Assembly: GCA_009746045.1 (NCBI GenBank)
Contig: RPFO01000022.1
Location: forward strand, 5,371,004-5,433,003
Direction: 5' to 3'
Origin: Mesostigma viride
Lineage: Eukaryota; Streptophyta; Mesostigmatophyceae; Mesostigmatales; Mesostigmataceae
Length of the DNA: 62,000 nucleotides
Shown: positions 18,646 through 60,808 of the stretch, piece by piece
Layout: each line of letters begins with the position of its first letter
How positions within the stretch are numbered: the first letter of the stretch is position 1
Program-made: the position numbers and the translations under genes
The notes under the pieces: model-generated
The model's database searches: none
What the model was told of the DNA's origin: nothing
The model's input: the letters and a program-made list of their open reading frames with translations, nothing else

Positions 18646-19831
18646 TCAATGATCAGCAGCCTTGCCCTTGCCCTTGTCCTGGGATGGACCAGCCTTGTCC
18701 TTGCTGCCACCCTGAGCTGGCTTGCTCTGACCTTCCTGCCTCAGGTACGAGGGACACTCATTCCTGAAGTGACCCTTCCCCTGGCAGAAATAACATTCCA
18801 CCTGACTGATGTCCCGTGAGGTCCCACTGCTGGGCCCAGCCTTGGGAGGACCACCCACCCTCTTGAAGTCAAACTGGGACTGTGGATGTCCCGACTTCGG
18901 CGGGGTCCCCCGTCCAGCCCTTCTGTCACGCCCCCTCCTGGACCTTCCTCGACCCCTTGAAGAGGTCTCAGGCCCTCTCGAGGGCGCTGGGCCCCCGTGG
19001 CCCGATCCCCTCATGGACTTAACCGTGGGTTCAGTGGCCTCCTCATCATTCTGACGAGGGCGCTTACCCCCACGTACTTGCCGCTGAAACACTCATACAA
19101 CTGATCCGTCATGGCTGCCCAGCCATGGACCTGTCGCATGTGGATGGTCACATTATCCATGGTGACCGGATCCAGCTGCAGCGACTTGAGAAAGTCGCCC
19201 ATGGCCATCCGATCTGCGACGAAGAAGCCCTTGGCCATGGCGTCCTCCCTCAGCTTGACGAAGTCTTCAAAGGCGTGGACCACTAGCTGCCCCTTGATGG
19301 GCTTGTAGTCCAGGTATTCTTGCTTCAGGTGGGACCCATCTATGGTCCTCTTGTCACTCAGGAACACCCTGAGTCGCGTCATAAACGCCGCCCAGGTGTC
19401 CCCCGCCGCGTGTCGCTCCCGAACAAACTTGAACAGCCGCCTCGCCGACTGCCGTATGTAGGCACTAGACGCCAGGATGCGAAGCTTGTCACCGTTGTAT
19501 ATCTCCGTGTACAAGTTCATGTCCTCTAACATCCTCTCAGCATCCCGGGGCTGCCAATTGTCCTTGATGGACTGAAACTGGCCTAGCACCGCGTACCCCT
19601 CAGCAACGGTTGGTCGCTTAGGCGCCGCTTGATCTGCGGCTGGCGCGTGCTGCCCGCCCTGCGATCCTTGGCTCTGATTATCTGGCACCTCAGCCTGGTC
19701 TCCCAGCGCCTGGCCGTCCCCGCGTCCATCGCGTCCACCGCGTCCATCGCGTCCATCTCGTCCATCCAGCCCAGCGCCGCGCCGCCGAAGCCCATAAAGC
19801 CCGCTTGTTGGTTGATAGCTCCATCCTCCAT
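18646..19831 (-). CDS. gag: Gag of the nested element (frame change inside)
   Basis: A plausible start is the ATG at 19831 (MEDGAINQQAGFMGFGG). After a Asp/Gly-Arg repeat, the capsid-like part (RMLEDMNLYTEIYNGDK ... SARRLFKFVRE ... DTWAAFMTRLRVFLSDKR) lies in the frame that is open from 19907 to 19011. The C-terminal part, open 19092-18646, is in a third register and carries the zinc knuckle CYFCQGKGHFRNEC (CX2CX4HX4C). So two frame changes are needed, one in the GRDGRDG/DAMDAVDA repeat near 19.75 kb and one near 19.05 kb at a GTGGGGGTAAG run. These may be decay or sequence errors. The frame ends with TGA at 18648-18646 in the same register as pol. Confidence 0.75.
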
Positions 19832-20013
19832 GATGGCCTCTGTTCAGATCTGCTACAGCCAGCCAAGTGGCCAAGCAGCAATTAAAGCAATATAAGCTAC
19901 TGAACAAGAAAGGAAAGTGCCAAGTGTTACCACTCAGGCAAGACCACCACGGCTGGCCCCAGGCGCGTCCTGGTTCTCCTTGTCGCTGTCGTCGTCGCTG
20001 TCGCTCACCACAA

Positions 20014-20853
20014 TCAGCTCTGGTACCCTGCTACCTGCTGCGCCGTCGTCGACCCGCTGTCGGCCCGCGATGACTGAATCGTCACCGTTGGTAAAGTAGA
20101 CAGGTGACAACCCGTCGTTGGCCCTCGCGGATTGTACGTTGGCACCTCGTGGTCGCCAAGTGTCTCGTCGCCTAGCCCAGCGACACCCCCTGCTCCTGCC
20201 TCAAGGTCACTCTCGTACCTAAGAGGTGCAAACTCCTCCCAACGCGTCACACGAACGCGAAGGGGCGGGGGCAGCTCCTGAAAAGGAACTCTTACTCGCT
20301 CCGGAAACCTGCCGACTCTTGTCGCGCGCTGTCCTCCGGTGATGGCTTCCGCTGTCGCCCCGACCTCTGCAAGCCGCCTGTGATGCTCCGCTCCGCGTCG
20401 TTCACGCCTAACTGGACCCGCTGCAACACCCTCGTCGCCGATGCCGCCTGCGAAAGCACGTGGTACTCCCGCGCCCGCTACTGTCGGCACAAACTCGTGT
20501 CGCCCTGCGCCAGCTGCCTCCGCAACCTCGCCTCGCCTTGCTGCCAACTCCGTCCGCACTCGCTCTGCTACTGCAGTAATCACCGTCTGGATGCCGACCA
20601 ACCCGTGAAGCTCCTGCTCAAGGTCGTCGATGCTCCGGTGCTCCGGAATGACGATGGTTTGTACGTGTCGCAGAATTCGCTCCCAATCTTCGACCTGGTC
20701 GTCGACAAATTGCACGAAGCTGCGATTAACAGGCGGACGATCTGCAAGCAACAAAGATAGATCCCGAACGACACGGCGTAATTCAGGAGAAATCGAACCC
20801 CCAGCAGACTGCCGAAACCGGAAATCCTGCTGCCGTTGTTCCTCCTGCACCAT
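20014..20853 (-). CDS. Extra 279-codon ORF upstream of gag in the nested element
   Basis: ATG at 20853, stop at 20014. It lies between the 5' LTR and gag. The N-terminal two-thirds is helical and charged (MVQEEQRQQDFRFRQSAGG, VRDLSLLLADRPPVNRSFVQ, DLEQELHGLVGIQTVITAVA); the rest is Gly/Arg/Pro-rich. There is no zinc finger or enzyme motif. It could be an accessory protein, or a 5' exon of gag joined by splicing (it is in a different frame from the gag capsid frame). I do not recognise it. Confidence 0.5.
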   Translation of the reverse strand: MVQEEQRQQDFRFRQSAGGSISPELRRVVRDLSLLLADRPPVNRSFVQFVDDQVEDWERILRHVQTIVIPEHRSIDDLEQELHGLVGIQTVITAVAERVRTELAARRGEVAEAAGAGRHEFVPTVAGAGVPRAFAGGIGDEGVAAGPVRRERRGAEHHRRLAEVGATAEAITGGQRATRVGRFPERVRVPFQELPPPLRVRVTRWEEFAPLRYESDLEAGAGGVAGLGDETLGDHEVPTYNPRGPTTGCHLSTLPTVTIQSSRADSGSTTAQQVAGYQS

Positions 20854-20946
20854 TCACCACCGGACGAGCTCCTCTCGTCGTCAAAGCTGCACACCGCAAC
20901 CGGCAACGACCCTCCTGGCCGTTCCGCTGAGACTGGTTGTAATTTG

Positions 20947-21642
20947 AGTTAACGTTCTTCGCACACGCAATGTGAAGGATATGGTTGCAATGCAGCAATG
21001 TGTGAATATGGTTGGAAACGGAGCTTTGTTAAATTGGATAATGTTACAGCGCTCACACACTTGAGGCTTGTACACGCGTTTGCCAAGTCAAGGCACAACA
21101 CGTGAGGCGGGCTCGCAAGAGATCTGCCCAAATGGCACTGGCCTATTGTTTATATACTTGTGCACTGTGCTTGCTAGTCCTGAGCAGCCTAGAGGTATGC
21201 TCAGTAATAACACTCCCGGTACAGTATTCACTACCTGTACAGCGCCCAGTTCCTATACAGTAGGTCTGCCATACAGGCACAGTGACCACAGAGCACAGTC
21301 CACAGTGACTATTGCATCTGCACCTAGAAGTCCAGGACTAAGCCTGCGGTACCGACAGACCACAGGTTAAGGTTCCTATTTCCTGCGTACGACGTATCAA
21401 GCCAATACCGTCGTAGGTACAGCACCTAATTCCTGTCAGCCCAGGAATTACTGTCGACCCCATATGTCGTCGGCAAATATTCACGTCCGACTTAGAAGAA
21501 CAGCCGGCTCGCGCTCGCGCGCGACCGGGAAGTCGGAACGCCATAACTTTCTTGATACTTGTCGGAATGACCTCGTTCCGGTGCCGCTGGAATCGCAGAG
21601 ATATGCCGAATCAGGAACACGCCAATGCGCTTGGCGTTAACT
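20947..21642 (-). repeat. 5' LTR of the nested element
   Basis: Same sequence as 13552-14248 apart from a few changes. It drives minus-strand transcription. Next to it (20946 leftwards, minus strand) the sequence reads CAAATTACAACCAGTC, which does not begin with the TGG expected from pairing to a tRNA CCA end. Confidence 0.9.
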
Positions 21643-21647
21643 GGTGG

Positions 21648-24600
21648 TTGACACGGGTGCCACGTACCACATGACGCCTCACCGGGCGGACTTTGGCGAT
21701 GGATTTGATCCCGCCTTCCGGCTGCGCATCACCGGCTCGGGCGGCAATCTGCATGCGGGCGGCAGGGGCCCTCTGCTTCTCCGGCTCGGCACCCCGGACG
21801 TGCACCTCGGCCCAGCTTTGTATGTCCCAGGCCTTCAGGCCCGCCTACTCTCGGTGAGCCAGCTCTTTAAAGCCGGCCATGATGTGGACTTTAAGCACCT
21901 GCGCCTCACTTTGGGGACCCGCACGTTCCCCCTCGTGGAGTGTGACGGCATTTACTTGCTCCGCGGGGTGGCGCCCCATGCCCTCGCCACATCAGCCGCC
22001 CCCGTGGACCTGATGCAGTGGCACCTGCGCCTCGGACACGCTGGCGCGGATCGTATTGCTCGGCTAGCCGCCGACCCCGCCTCAAACATGGTGACCCACG
22101 GTCCCAAGGCTCCCACGTGTCCTTCCTGCCCTGCCGGACACTTGCGGCGGAGCAGCTTTCCCCCCAGCACGACGCCACGCTGCGCGACCCCTCGCCATCG
22201 CCTGCACTGCGACCTGCTAGGTCCCATGCGGACCCCTGCCGTGTTGGGGGACTGGCGGTATGTCCTGGGCATCACGGATGAAGCCACTCGTTTTCACTGG
22301 GTTTACTTCTTGAAGACGAAGGACGCTGCCGTTGGGAGCCTGCGTCACTTCCTGGCCACGGAGATCAAGCCGTTCCGGGCGTCCGCGGCCACGGCGCCTG
22401 TGGAGCTTCGCTCCGACCAAGACGCGGTTTTCACTGGCCAGGACTGGCGCGCCGTCTGCGCCGAGTATGGCGTGCGGCAAGAGTTCTCGTCCCCCTATAC
22501 GCCGGAGCAGAACGGCGTGGCGGAGCGATTCTGGGGCGTCGCAGTTAGCATGACCAGGAGCATGCTGGCGCATGCTGGCCTCGGCAAGGAGTTCTGGGCT
22601 CTAGCCTTTGCATGCGCCATCTACATCATCAACAGGCTGCCCTGCCGCAGCAACCCGGAGCACGCAACGCCCTACTTCCTCATGTATGGGCGCCCTGCGG
22701 ATTTATCCGGCATGCGTGTGTTTGGCTGCCCCTCCGACGTCTTGGTTGAGGGGGCAGCCCGTGGTGAGAAGTTTGATTCTCGCGCTGAGGATGGCCTCTT
22801 CGTGGGATACAAGCTTGACTCCCCGGCCTACCTCGTATGGGTGCCCGACAAGGCGACGGGCGGCGGGCGTGTCATCGAGCGCAAGCACGTGCAGTTCGAC
22901 GAGACGTGGCGCAACCGGGCCCCGCAGGCTGCGCAGTGGCTCCCGGCGGCCCCCTTTGCGGAGGCCGACCTCTTTCCCGCCGACATGCTGACTCCTGCCC
23001 CTTTGCAGTTACCCTCTGCCTCTGCCGAGGACTCTGGGGGGCCGGCAACGCCCTCCACTGCCTTGCCCGCAGGCCGTGAGGACAGCTATGTCAGCATCGG
23101 GGGGACTCCTGAGCGTTTCGTTCTCCCCCCGGCCGCCGCTGCGGCCATCCAGGCACTTGTGCGGAACGGCCATGCTCCGACGGCTCCGGCTCCTGCCTCG
23201 GCGCCGACATCTTACCTCACCGTGTCAGATGCTCGACAGCATGCCCCTCTGTTGCGCGGACAGGCCTCTGGCCACTCGCGTTCTGCGGCGTCATATGAAC
23301 ACGCCGGGGCGGGGATGCCTCCGCCGCATTTGAGTACCTCGGTTGACCTGGAGAGCACGGCTGACAGCACCGGCTATTCTCCTCCGGCGTCCCCTGGTGC
23401 CTCTGCAGGTCTCCTCCCCGTGTGGGGTTCCCGTGGTGCTGCCTTGTGTGGCGACCTTTCTCATGGCAGTAACACCCCCGCTCCCCCTGGTTTCGGGGGC
23501 GATGATGTATTGGATGACGCACTTTCTTCCTGGCCGGATCAACCTGTCACCAAGGCTGCACGGATCCACGCGCATCACTCACTTGTCGCTGACCTGTGCT
23601 TCGCTGCTGCTTTTCATAGCCAGCCTGCGTCCGTGCCCTCCTCTCCCGCTGCCGCCCTTGCCTTGCCGGAATGGCGCACGGCCATGGAGAGTGAGCTGGC
23701 CAGCCTCCAGGAGCACCAGGTTTACGAGCTTCTGCATATGCGTGATCTTCCGCGCGGTGCCAAGCTCCTACCCACCAAGTGGGTCTTCGCCCAGAAAGCT
23801 GATGGGCGGTGCAAGGCCCGGTTTGTGTGCAAGGGGTTTGCACAGCGCGAGGGCATTGATTTCGGTGAGACTTTTGCTCCCACCGTCCGTGCTGCCACCG
23901 TGCGCCTGGGCTTGGCTCGTGCTGGCACTGCTGGCCACCCCATCCGGCAGCTGGATGTCCGCACCGCGTTCCTCTATGCTGAGTTGGAGGAGGACGTGTA
24001 TGTCCTTCCCCCCAAGGGCTTTGAGGAGCGCGACCCCACTGGCCAAACGTACCTCTGGCGCCTCCGGCGGAGCCTCTATGGGCTCAAACAGGCGCCCCGG
24101 AACTGGCACCACACGCTCCGGGACTACCTCATCCATGAGACTGGCGCTGTCCAGAGCACCACGGACACGTGTCTGTTCCTGTATGTTGGTGGTTTTGCCT
24201 TCGTCCATGTCGACGATCTCCTGGTCTCCCACTCCTCGGCGGAGTGGCTATCGCAGTGGACCCAACGGGTGTCCCAGCGCTTCCAGATCACCGAGACGGA
24301 TGCCCCCTCCCTCTTTCTGGGGGTCTCCCTGGTCCTCGACCCGCCGGCGCGCACAGTTTTTCTGCACCAAGGCCCGTATCTGGAGGCCCTCGCTGAGCGC
24401 TTTGGGGTCTCCCCACGGGCGGTGAAGACGCCCGTCGTCCCCAACACCCCCCGTGGTGAGGGGGGGCTTCTCAACGCGGACGACACTCGCGTCTACCAAG
24501 CGATCACCGGGGCACTCCTGTATGCGATGGGATGCACTCGGCCTGACCTGGCATTCGCAGTCAACCTGCTGACTCAGAATATGAAAAACCCTACTGTAAG

Positions 24601-25148
24601 CGACCTTGGGCTGGCACGCCGGGTGCTTCAGTACGCGGTACACACCAAGGACCTGGGTCTGTCCTACTCGGGGCAGGGGGGGCTGGTGGCCTACTCGGAT
24701 GCCGACTGGGCAAACGATCCTGTGGACCGCAAGTCAATCACTGGCAATGAACGTGGTCATGTACCGCGGTGCTGCGGTGGAGTGGACCAGTCGCAAGCAG
24801 CCCACTCCAGCCCTGTCCACCTGTGAGGCCGAGTACATGGCCCTGTGCGGTGTCACGCAGCAGGTGGTCCCCCTTCTCACCATCACCAAGGAGTTGGGTG
24901 ACCCGGCCTCAGGGCCAATTCAGGTGTTTTGCGACAACACTGGTGCTGTGGCTCTGTCACGAGACCCTGTTCACCCTCGGCGTACCAAGCACATCGACGT
25001 CAAGTACCACTACATTCGCGCGAAGGTCGCGGATGGCACCGTTCAGGTGTCTCACCTTCCTGGGGCAGCGATGATCGCCGACATGCTCACCAAGGCACTA
25101 CCTGAGCCACGTTTTGTGGAGCTCAGACACAAGTTGTTGGGTATTTGA
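21648..25148 (+). CDS. pol: Copia pol: protease, integrase, reverse transcriptase, RNase H (frameshifted)
   Basis: The first frame runs to the stop at 24826. In order: protease VVDTGATYHM at the very start; gag-pre-integrase zinc motif (HLRLGHAGADR ... CPSCPAGH); integrase catalytic D (LHCDLLGP, 22211), D (LRSDQDAVF, 22415) and E (NGVAERFW, 22523), spaced DX35E; RT with LDVRTAFLYAEL, LYGLKQAPRNW and the VDD box (HVDDLLVS, 24212); RNase H starting YSDADWANDPVDRKS. Around 24745-24760 the frame shifts. The rest of RNase H (WTSRKQPTPALSTCEAEYMA, CDNTGAVAL, KHIDVKYHYIR, LPGAAMIADMLTKALP) is read in another frame to a stop at 25146-25148. All catalytic motifs are otherwise present. Confidence 0.9.
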
Positions 25149-25277
25149 GTTACTGGCAATTAGTGATGAGACAACATAAGGACACACTTGCTAGCCTGTG
25201 ACAGTGGTCCCATACTACAGTTCTTTTAGTGAACATTTGTTCTGGCTTGCTTGAGTTTGTTTTCCGGCCTGTGTGCC

Positions 25278-25289
25278 GAGTAAGGGGGG
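25278..25289 (+). other. Polypurine tract of the Copia element
   Basis: GAGTAAGGGGGG directly abuts the 3' LTR (TGTCAG), as expected for plus-strand DNA priming. Confidence 0.8.
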
Positions 25290-25725
25290 TGTCAGAAGTA
25301 TCGACACACCTGCCTGAAACTAGTACTTATAGTTTAGTGCTAGCTCTGGACTACATGAACGGGCATGTGCCGCATGTTTAAGTTCTGTTCCATAAGTGAC
25401 CCAGTCATTCTGTGACTGACCTTGAACTTTGGTTGTGAATGGTTGGCTTGAGATCACGTTATGATTGTAACTGCCACACAGTCAGAAAAGAACCGGTTTG
25501 GTGTGGCCACGTTGTAGGTAGATCATAACTGCTACCCAGTAGCTGAGCCTGGAATTGTTTAAAAGGCGAAGCTACGCACCTTGTTTGCCCTCTCAGTACC
25601 TCACACCTCACACACTCCTGTGGTGGAACTAGCAGCCGGCCAGCTGCCGACTGAGACTTATTTTTATCTGAGTGAAATAAAGTAAAACTTTGTGGCAAAC
25701 ATTGTTTTCTCACTCCTAACTAACA
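25290..25725 (+). repeat. 3' LTR of the Copia element
   Basis: Matches 11273-11704 except for two adjacent substitutions at about 25568 (gaagc versus gattc) and a 4-bp CTAA duplication just before the terminal ACA. The TSD TTCCT follows at 25726-25730. Confidence 0.92.
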
Positions 25726-25905
25726 TTCCTTACTTCTCAGAGGCCGCTCCCCCCCCCCCGCGCCACTTCCCCTGCGTTTTGCCACCGGAACTACCCGCGC
25801 CCAAGCATTTTCGCTTAGTATTCCTTACTTCTCAGAGGCCGCTCCCCCCCCCCGCGCCACTTCCCCTGCGTTTTGCCACCGGAACTCCAAGCAGAGAGTT
25901 GTTTT

Positions 25906-26191
25906 TTAATACACTTAAGATAATTCGGTTCAGCCGAAAGCCCTCCGGAATTTGATCATTGCGTTTAATTGGTTGGAAGTGCGACTGGGCCCGTCCTATG
26001 AGTTAATATCTGGTTTGTTTGTTTACCGAACAACCGTTCAAATGTCTGTGAGTTTATTAATAATTCTTTGTTAATTCTTTGTTATTTGGCATGTTGTTGT
26101 ACAGTGCTGTAGCGGGTCCGGACTTGGCAAAATGACGTGGCCTCCTGCGCGGCCAATGATGGCCTGACACCCAGGTGACACCTACAAATTG
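25906..26191. other. No recognisable feature
   Basis: AT-richer unique sequence between the end of the C-rich repeat and a small inverted-repeat element. No coding potential or repeat seen. Confidence 0.4.
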
Positions 26192-26318
26192 AGTCATTAC
26201 CGCGTTAAGTTGCGATGGCACCGAGCTTAAGTTGCGGTTGCCGCCCCACCAAACTTCGGCGTCGCAACTTAACGCGGTAACGCAACCTTAAGAAACGCAA
26301 CTTAAAGCGGTAATGACT
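26192..26318. mobile_element. MITE-like inverted-repeat element
   Basis: The left end AGTCATTACCGCGTTAAGTT and the right end AACTTAAAGCGGTAATGACT are inverted copies (about 23 bp with one mismatch, continuing into GCG). Internal additional copies of 'cgcaacttaa' fold the rest. At only 127 bp it is non-coding and presumably non-autonomous. A related pair of ends with the same core (CCGCTTTAAGT) is found at 61883-61961. Confidence 0.65.
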
Positions 26319-27224
26319 GTACTGTATAACCCAGCCGGCAGCACTCAGTGCCGTTACATTCCGCCAGTCAGACAGTCGGTCAGTCAGTCAGTTGGATCCC
26401 GCGCCGCACATCACCAACAGGGAGTCTACCAGGAGTCTACAGTATTTTACCTCCAGCAATGAAGCACGTTAAAAATTGTCAGCGAATTTTAAATGGTTTA
26501 ATATTCCTTTGTTTTTTACCGCGAAAGCACCTTTGACAGTCAGTAGATATTTACAGTACAGTTGATTTGAGTTGACCTCGCACAGACAGGGGGACTTGAT
26601 GTTGTTGTTGGTACCCATGACACACATACAGGGGGAGTAGACAGATGACAGAGACACACACAGGGCTGGATTGTTCTGACATTTTGATCCGTCACATGAG
26701 CTTGACTCCTGCAACGTCGTGCTGTCGATGACCTCGTAGGCTCGTACCGTACGTAGCCAGCGGCCTGCGTGCGGCCCAGCGAGCGACAGACAGTCATCAT
26801 TCCCTGAATTTGCCCACATCTCATTCTCGTTACCCCTGTTCCTGAGCATGTACATGTATTTCGTGTTGGATATTGGCGGGCATTCCAGGAAGTACGTTAT
26901 TGCTTGGGCCATGGGTGACGGGGGTTGCGTGCGTGATTATGCAGTTTCCTGGTGATGGATGATTAGCCACCATCCTCACAGTAGAGAAGTGCATGGCCTG
27001 TTTTCCTAGGCGGGCATTGCCATCAGGAGTCCACATTGCTTGCCGCATTCTCGGCATTCCCTTTGGCGGCATTTTCAATCAGAGGGTCGTGCTCGTCCGC
27101 CATGTCCGCCATGTCGTTACTGGCTTTGGATCTCTTCATAAGCAGGCTCACGCGCTTTTATCGAGAGCAATTGCATGGGGCTGATCAGCAACGCAACACA
27201 TTTGCGTGAGGGATAGGGTGGAAA
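26319..27224. promoter_or_regulatory. Upstream region of the M8 protease gene
   Basis: About 0.9 kb with no confident gene. It must contain the promoter of the plus-strand gene starting at 27225, but I see no clear TATA box. A 147-codon minus-strand ORF at 26469-26912 is Cys-containing but otherwise unremarkable, and I do not call it. Confidence 0.3.
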
Positions 27225-32604
<5,380 letters not shown>

Positions 32605-34402
32605 GAGGGGCTCGTGCGTGCCCTGTGGTTCCAGGGCGGGTGGAGGCGACGCACTGCAGTGGCAAGGCGTGTCGACGCCGCCTGTCAGTGCTGCACATGA
32701 TGTCTGTGTCGTGCGCAAGTGCCACTATTGTGGGGTAGACACTAAGCTGGGGTAGACACCAAAATGGGGTAGACACTTAATACGGCGGTTCCCGGGCAGA
32801 TGGCTACACACGACCTTCCACACATGGATAGACACGACTTGCCGCGGTGCCAGGAGACATGGGCATGTGGCTGCACCTGCTCCTGAACGAGTCGACAAAC
32901 GCGGATGTGACTGCAGGCAGGCTGGAGCTTCCATGGTCCGAATTCTCCAATAGTCAGGCCTGCCCTGGTTGCCGTGTGCATATCTCTCTGGCCTGCGCTA
33001 CTTGTCTCCTTGATATTTGGCAGGCGGATCTTCCATATTTTATGCCTGCGCTGGCTGTCTCGTCGGTGGTGCAGTTCCAGGATACTTCAACAATGTTTGT
33101 GAACTGGGCAGAGTAGGCGGCTGCAGAGTACACAAATCGAGATTGTGTAGGCACATTTCGTTCTGGAGAGGGCTCATCCCACAACTCCTCTCCTAGGTTA
33201 CATCTCTGGAGTAAGCAGGACGCCTCTAGAGCCCCATGGACGGTTGGCATGCGAGCGGCACGGCTGCCCGGGCACGTTAGTTGATTGCACTTCTTTGCGG
33301 CACCCCTTGTGCCATTGCACGGGAATACCCTGATTTTGGAGATGGCTGTTCCTGGATGCATATGGTGTTCCAACTTCGCCGTAAGTGTTGTACATTGCAA
33401 GTGCCTAAGTGTGGTCAGCGCCGTGGGAATTAGAAAGGGTCCTTTTTTCAGCGAAGTTACCGAGCAACTTTGTTTTATTAGGAATCGCTACAAAAAAGTT
33501 TCCGATAAAGATCGAGATCGAGTGTCAAGCTGTGCACACTGGGAATCACGCTGGTACGTGGCCTCATGTGTTATGATGAGTAACACACATCCGTCAGCTA
33601 TAGCTGGTATGGACATGGCTTCGAAGCACTCTCTCTATATGCATTGATGAAGTCTTATTATTCCCGTTCCCACAAATGGTGGTAAACAGTGGCTAGCTTC
33701 ATCACTAATGATGCAAAATCTGCACCGTCCGGAAATATCGATCCGCTAAACATATGCTTCTTGAAATGAGTCAATCAGTGCATGTGTCAACGAGACCAAA
33801 TTAATGAATTATACAGCCTCTAAGAGGCTGTTGTGGGGAGATGCCAGAAAAGCTCAAGGAGGGAAGTGTGTACAGATCATCATCCCTCCCACAGCAAGCC
33901 CAGCAGTTAGTCCAAATGCGCTGGAAGGGGTACTCCAGAGCAGATCATCACTGGGGTTTCAAAGAAGATTGGGGCAGGGAGGTAGGTTATCCCCACATGA
34001 CCCTGTGCGGGGCTCGATTGTGAATATGCTGCCCAGACAATCCTGGGCATTGCCAGCAATCACTGACTGACACGAACAAATTCATAATAGCAACCATGAA
34101 GAGGATGACTGCCTGCCGATGGTGAGCAAGGTACGTTATGTCATCAAGCCACACACCCATCCACAGAGGGGGACAGGTCGGCACCGCCGCCTCAGGTCGT
34201 CATGCCCCATCCCGCGACACCCAGCCAGGCGCAGGTGTCCTGCATATAACATGTGTCTCCTCGATGTATCCCGTGAGACGACCGTGGTGGCTCTATCGTA
34301 CACATGGCATTAAGACGCCGCTAAATGCAGCATGGTATCTGCAAAAGGTGTTACATACATCGTCCAGATTACAACATCACCAACATTGCGAAATCGCCGG
34401 CA
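32605..34402. other. Intergenic region between convergent genes
   Basis: No coding region recognised. Contains three spaced 'ggggtagacac' copies at about 32732-32777. Two TGTAA motifs on the minus strand (34373-34369 and 34355-34351) lie 30-55 bases after the stop codon at 34403 and fit green-algal poly(A) signals for the minus-strand gene. Confidence 0.45.

Positions 34403-60808
<26,406 letters not shown>

Larger units (their letters stand above)
13552..21642 (-). mobile_element. Second LTR retrotransposon, nested in the Copia element, Copia-like RT with rearranged domains
   Basis: Flanked by the perfect 5-bp TSD GGTGG (13547-13551 and 21643-21647). LTRs of 697 and 696 bp start AGTTAACG and end CGTTAACT, not TG...CA. 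All large ORFs are on the minus strand. They are an upstream 279-codon ORF, a gag with zinc knuckle, and a pol ordered integrase, protease, RT, RNase H. A purine tract lies beside the left LTR. I found no TGG-type tRNA primer site beside the right (5') LTR. The LTR copies differ by about four substitutions and one indel. Pol is open for 1,185 codons, so the copy is young, although gag shows a frame change. Confidence 0.9.
11273..25725 (+). mobile_element. Complete Ty1/Copia LTR retrotransposon, split by a nested element
   Basis: LTRs at 11273-11704 and 25290-25725 begin TGTCAGAAG and end CTAACA. A 5-bp TSD, TTCCT (11268-11272 and 25726-25730), flanks the element. Removing the element plus one TSD restores the sequence 'gtattccttacttctcag' of the C-rich repeat. 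A primer-binding site directly follows the 5' LTR and a purine tract precedes the 3' LTR. Internal coding is gag, zinc knuckle, protease, integrase, RT, RNase H, which is the Copia order. The LTRs differ at only two substitutions that I noticed, plus a CTAA duplication, so the insertion is young. About 8.1 kb of the interior belongs to a second retrotransposon (13552-21642). One frameshift near 24.75 kb disrupts RNase H. Confidence 0.93.

Noticed and set aside
26469-26912. 147-codon minus ORF with several cysteines
   Set aside because: AT-rich, no recognisable domain, no homologous copy in the window; could be chance or a lone exon.
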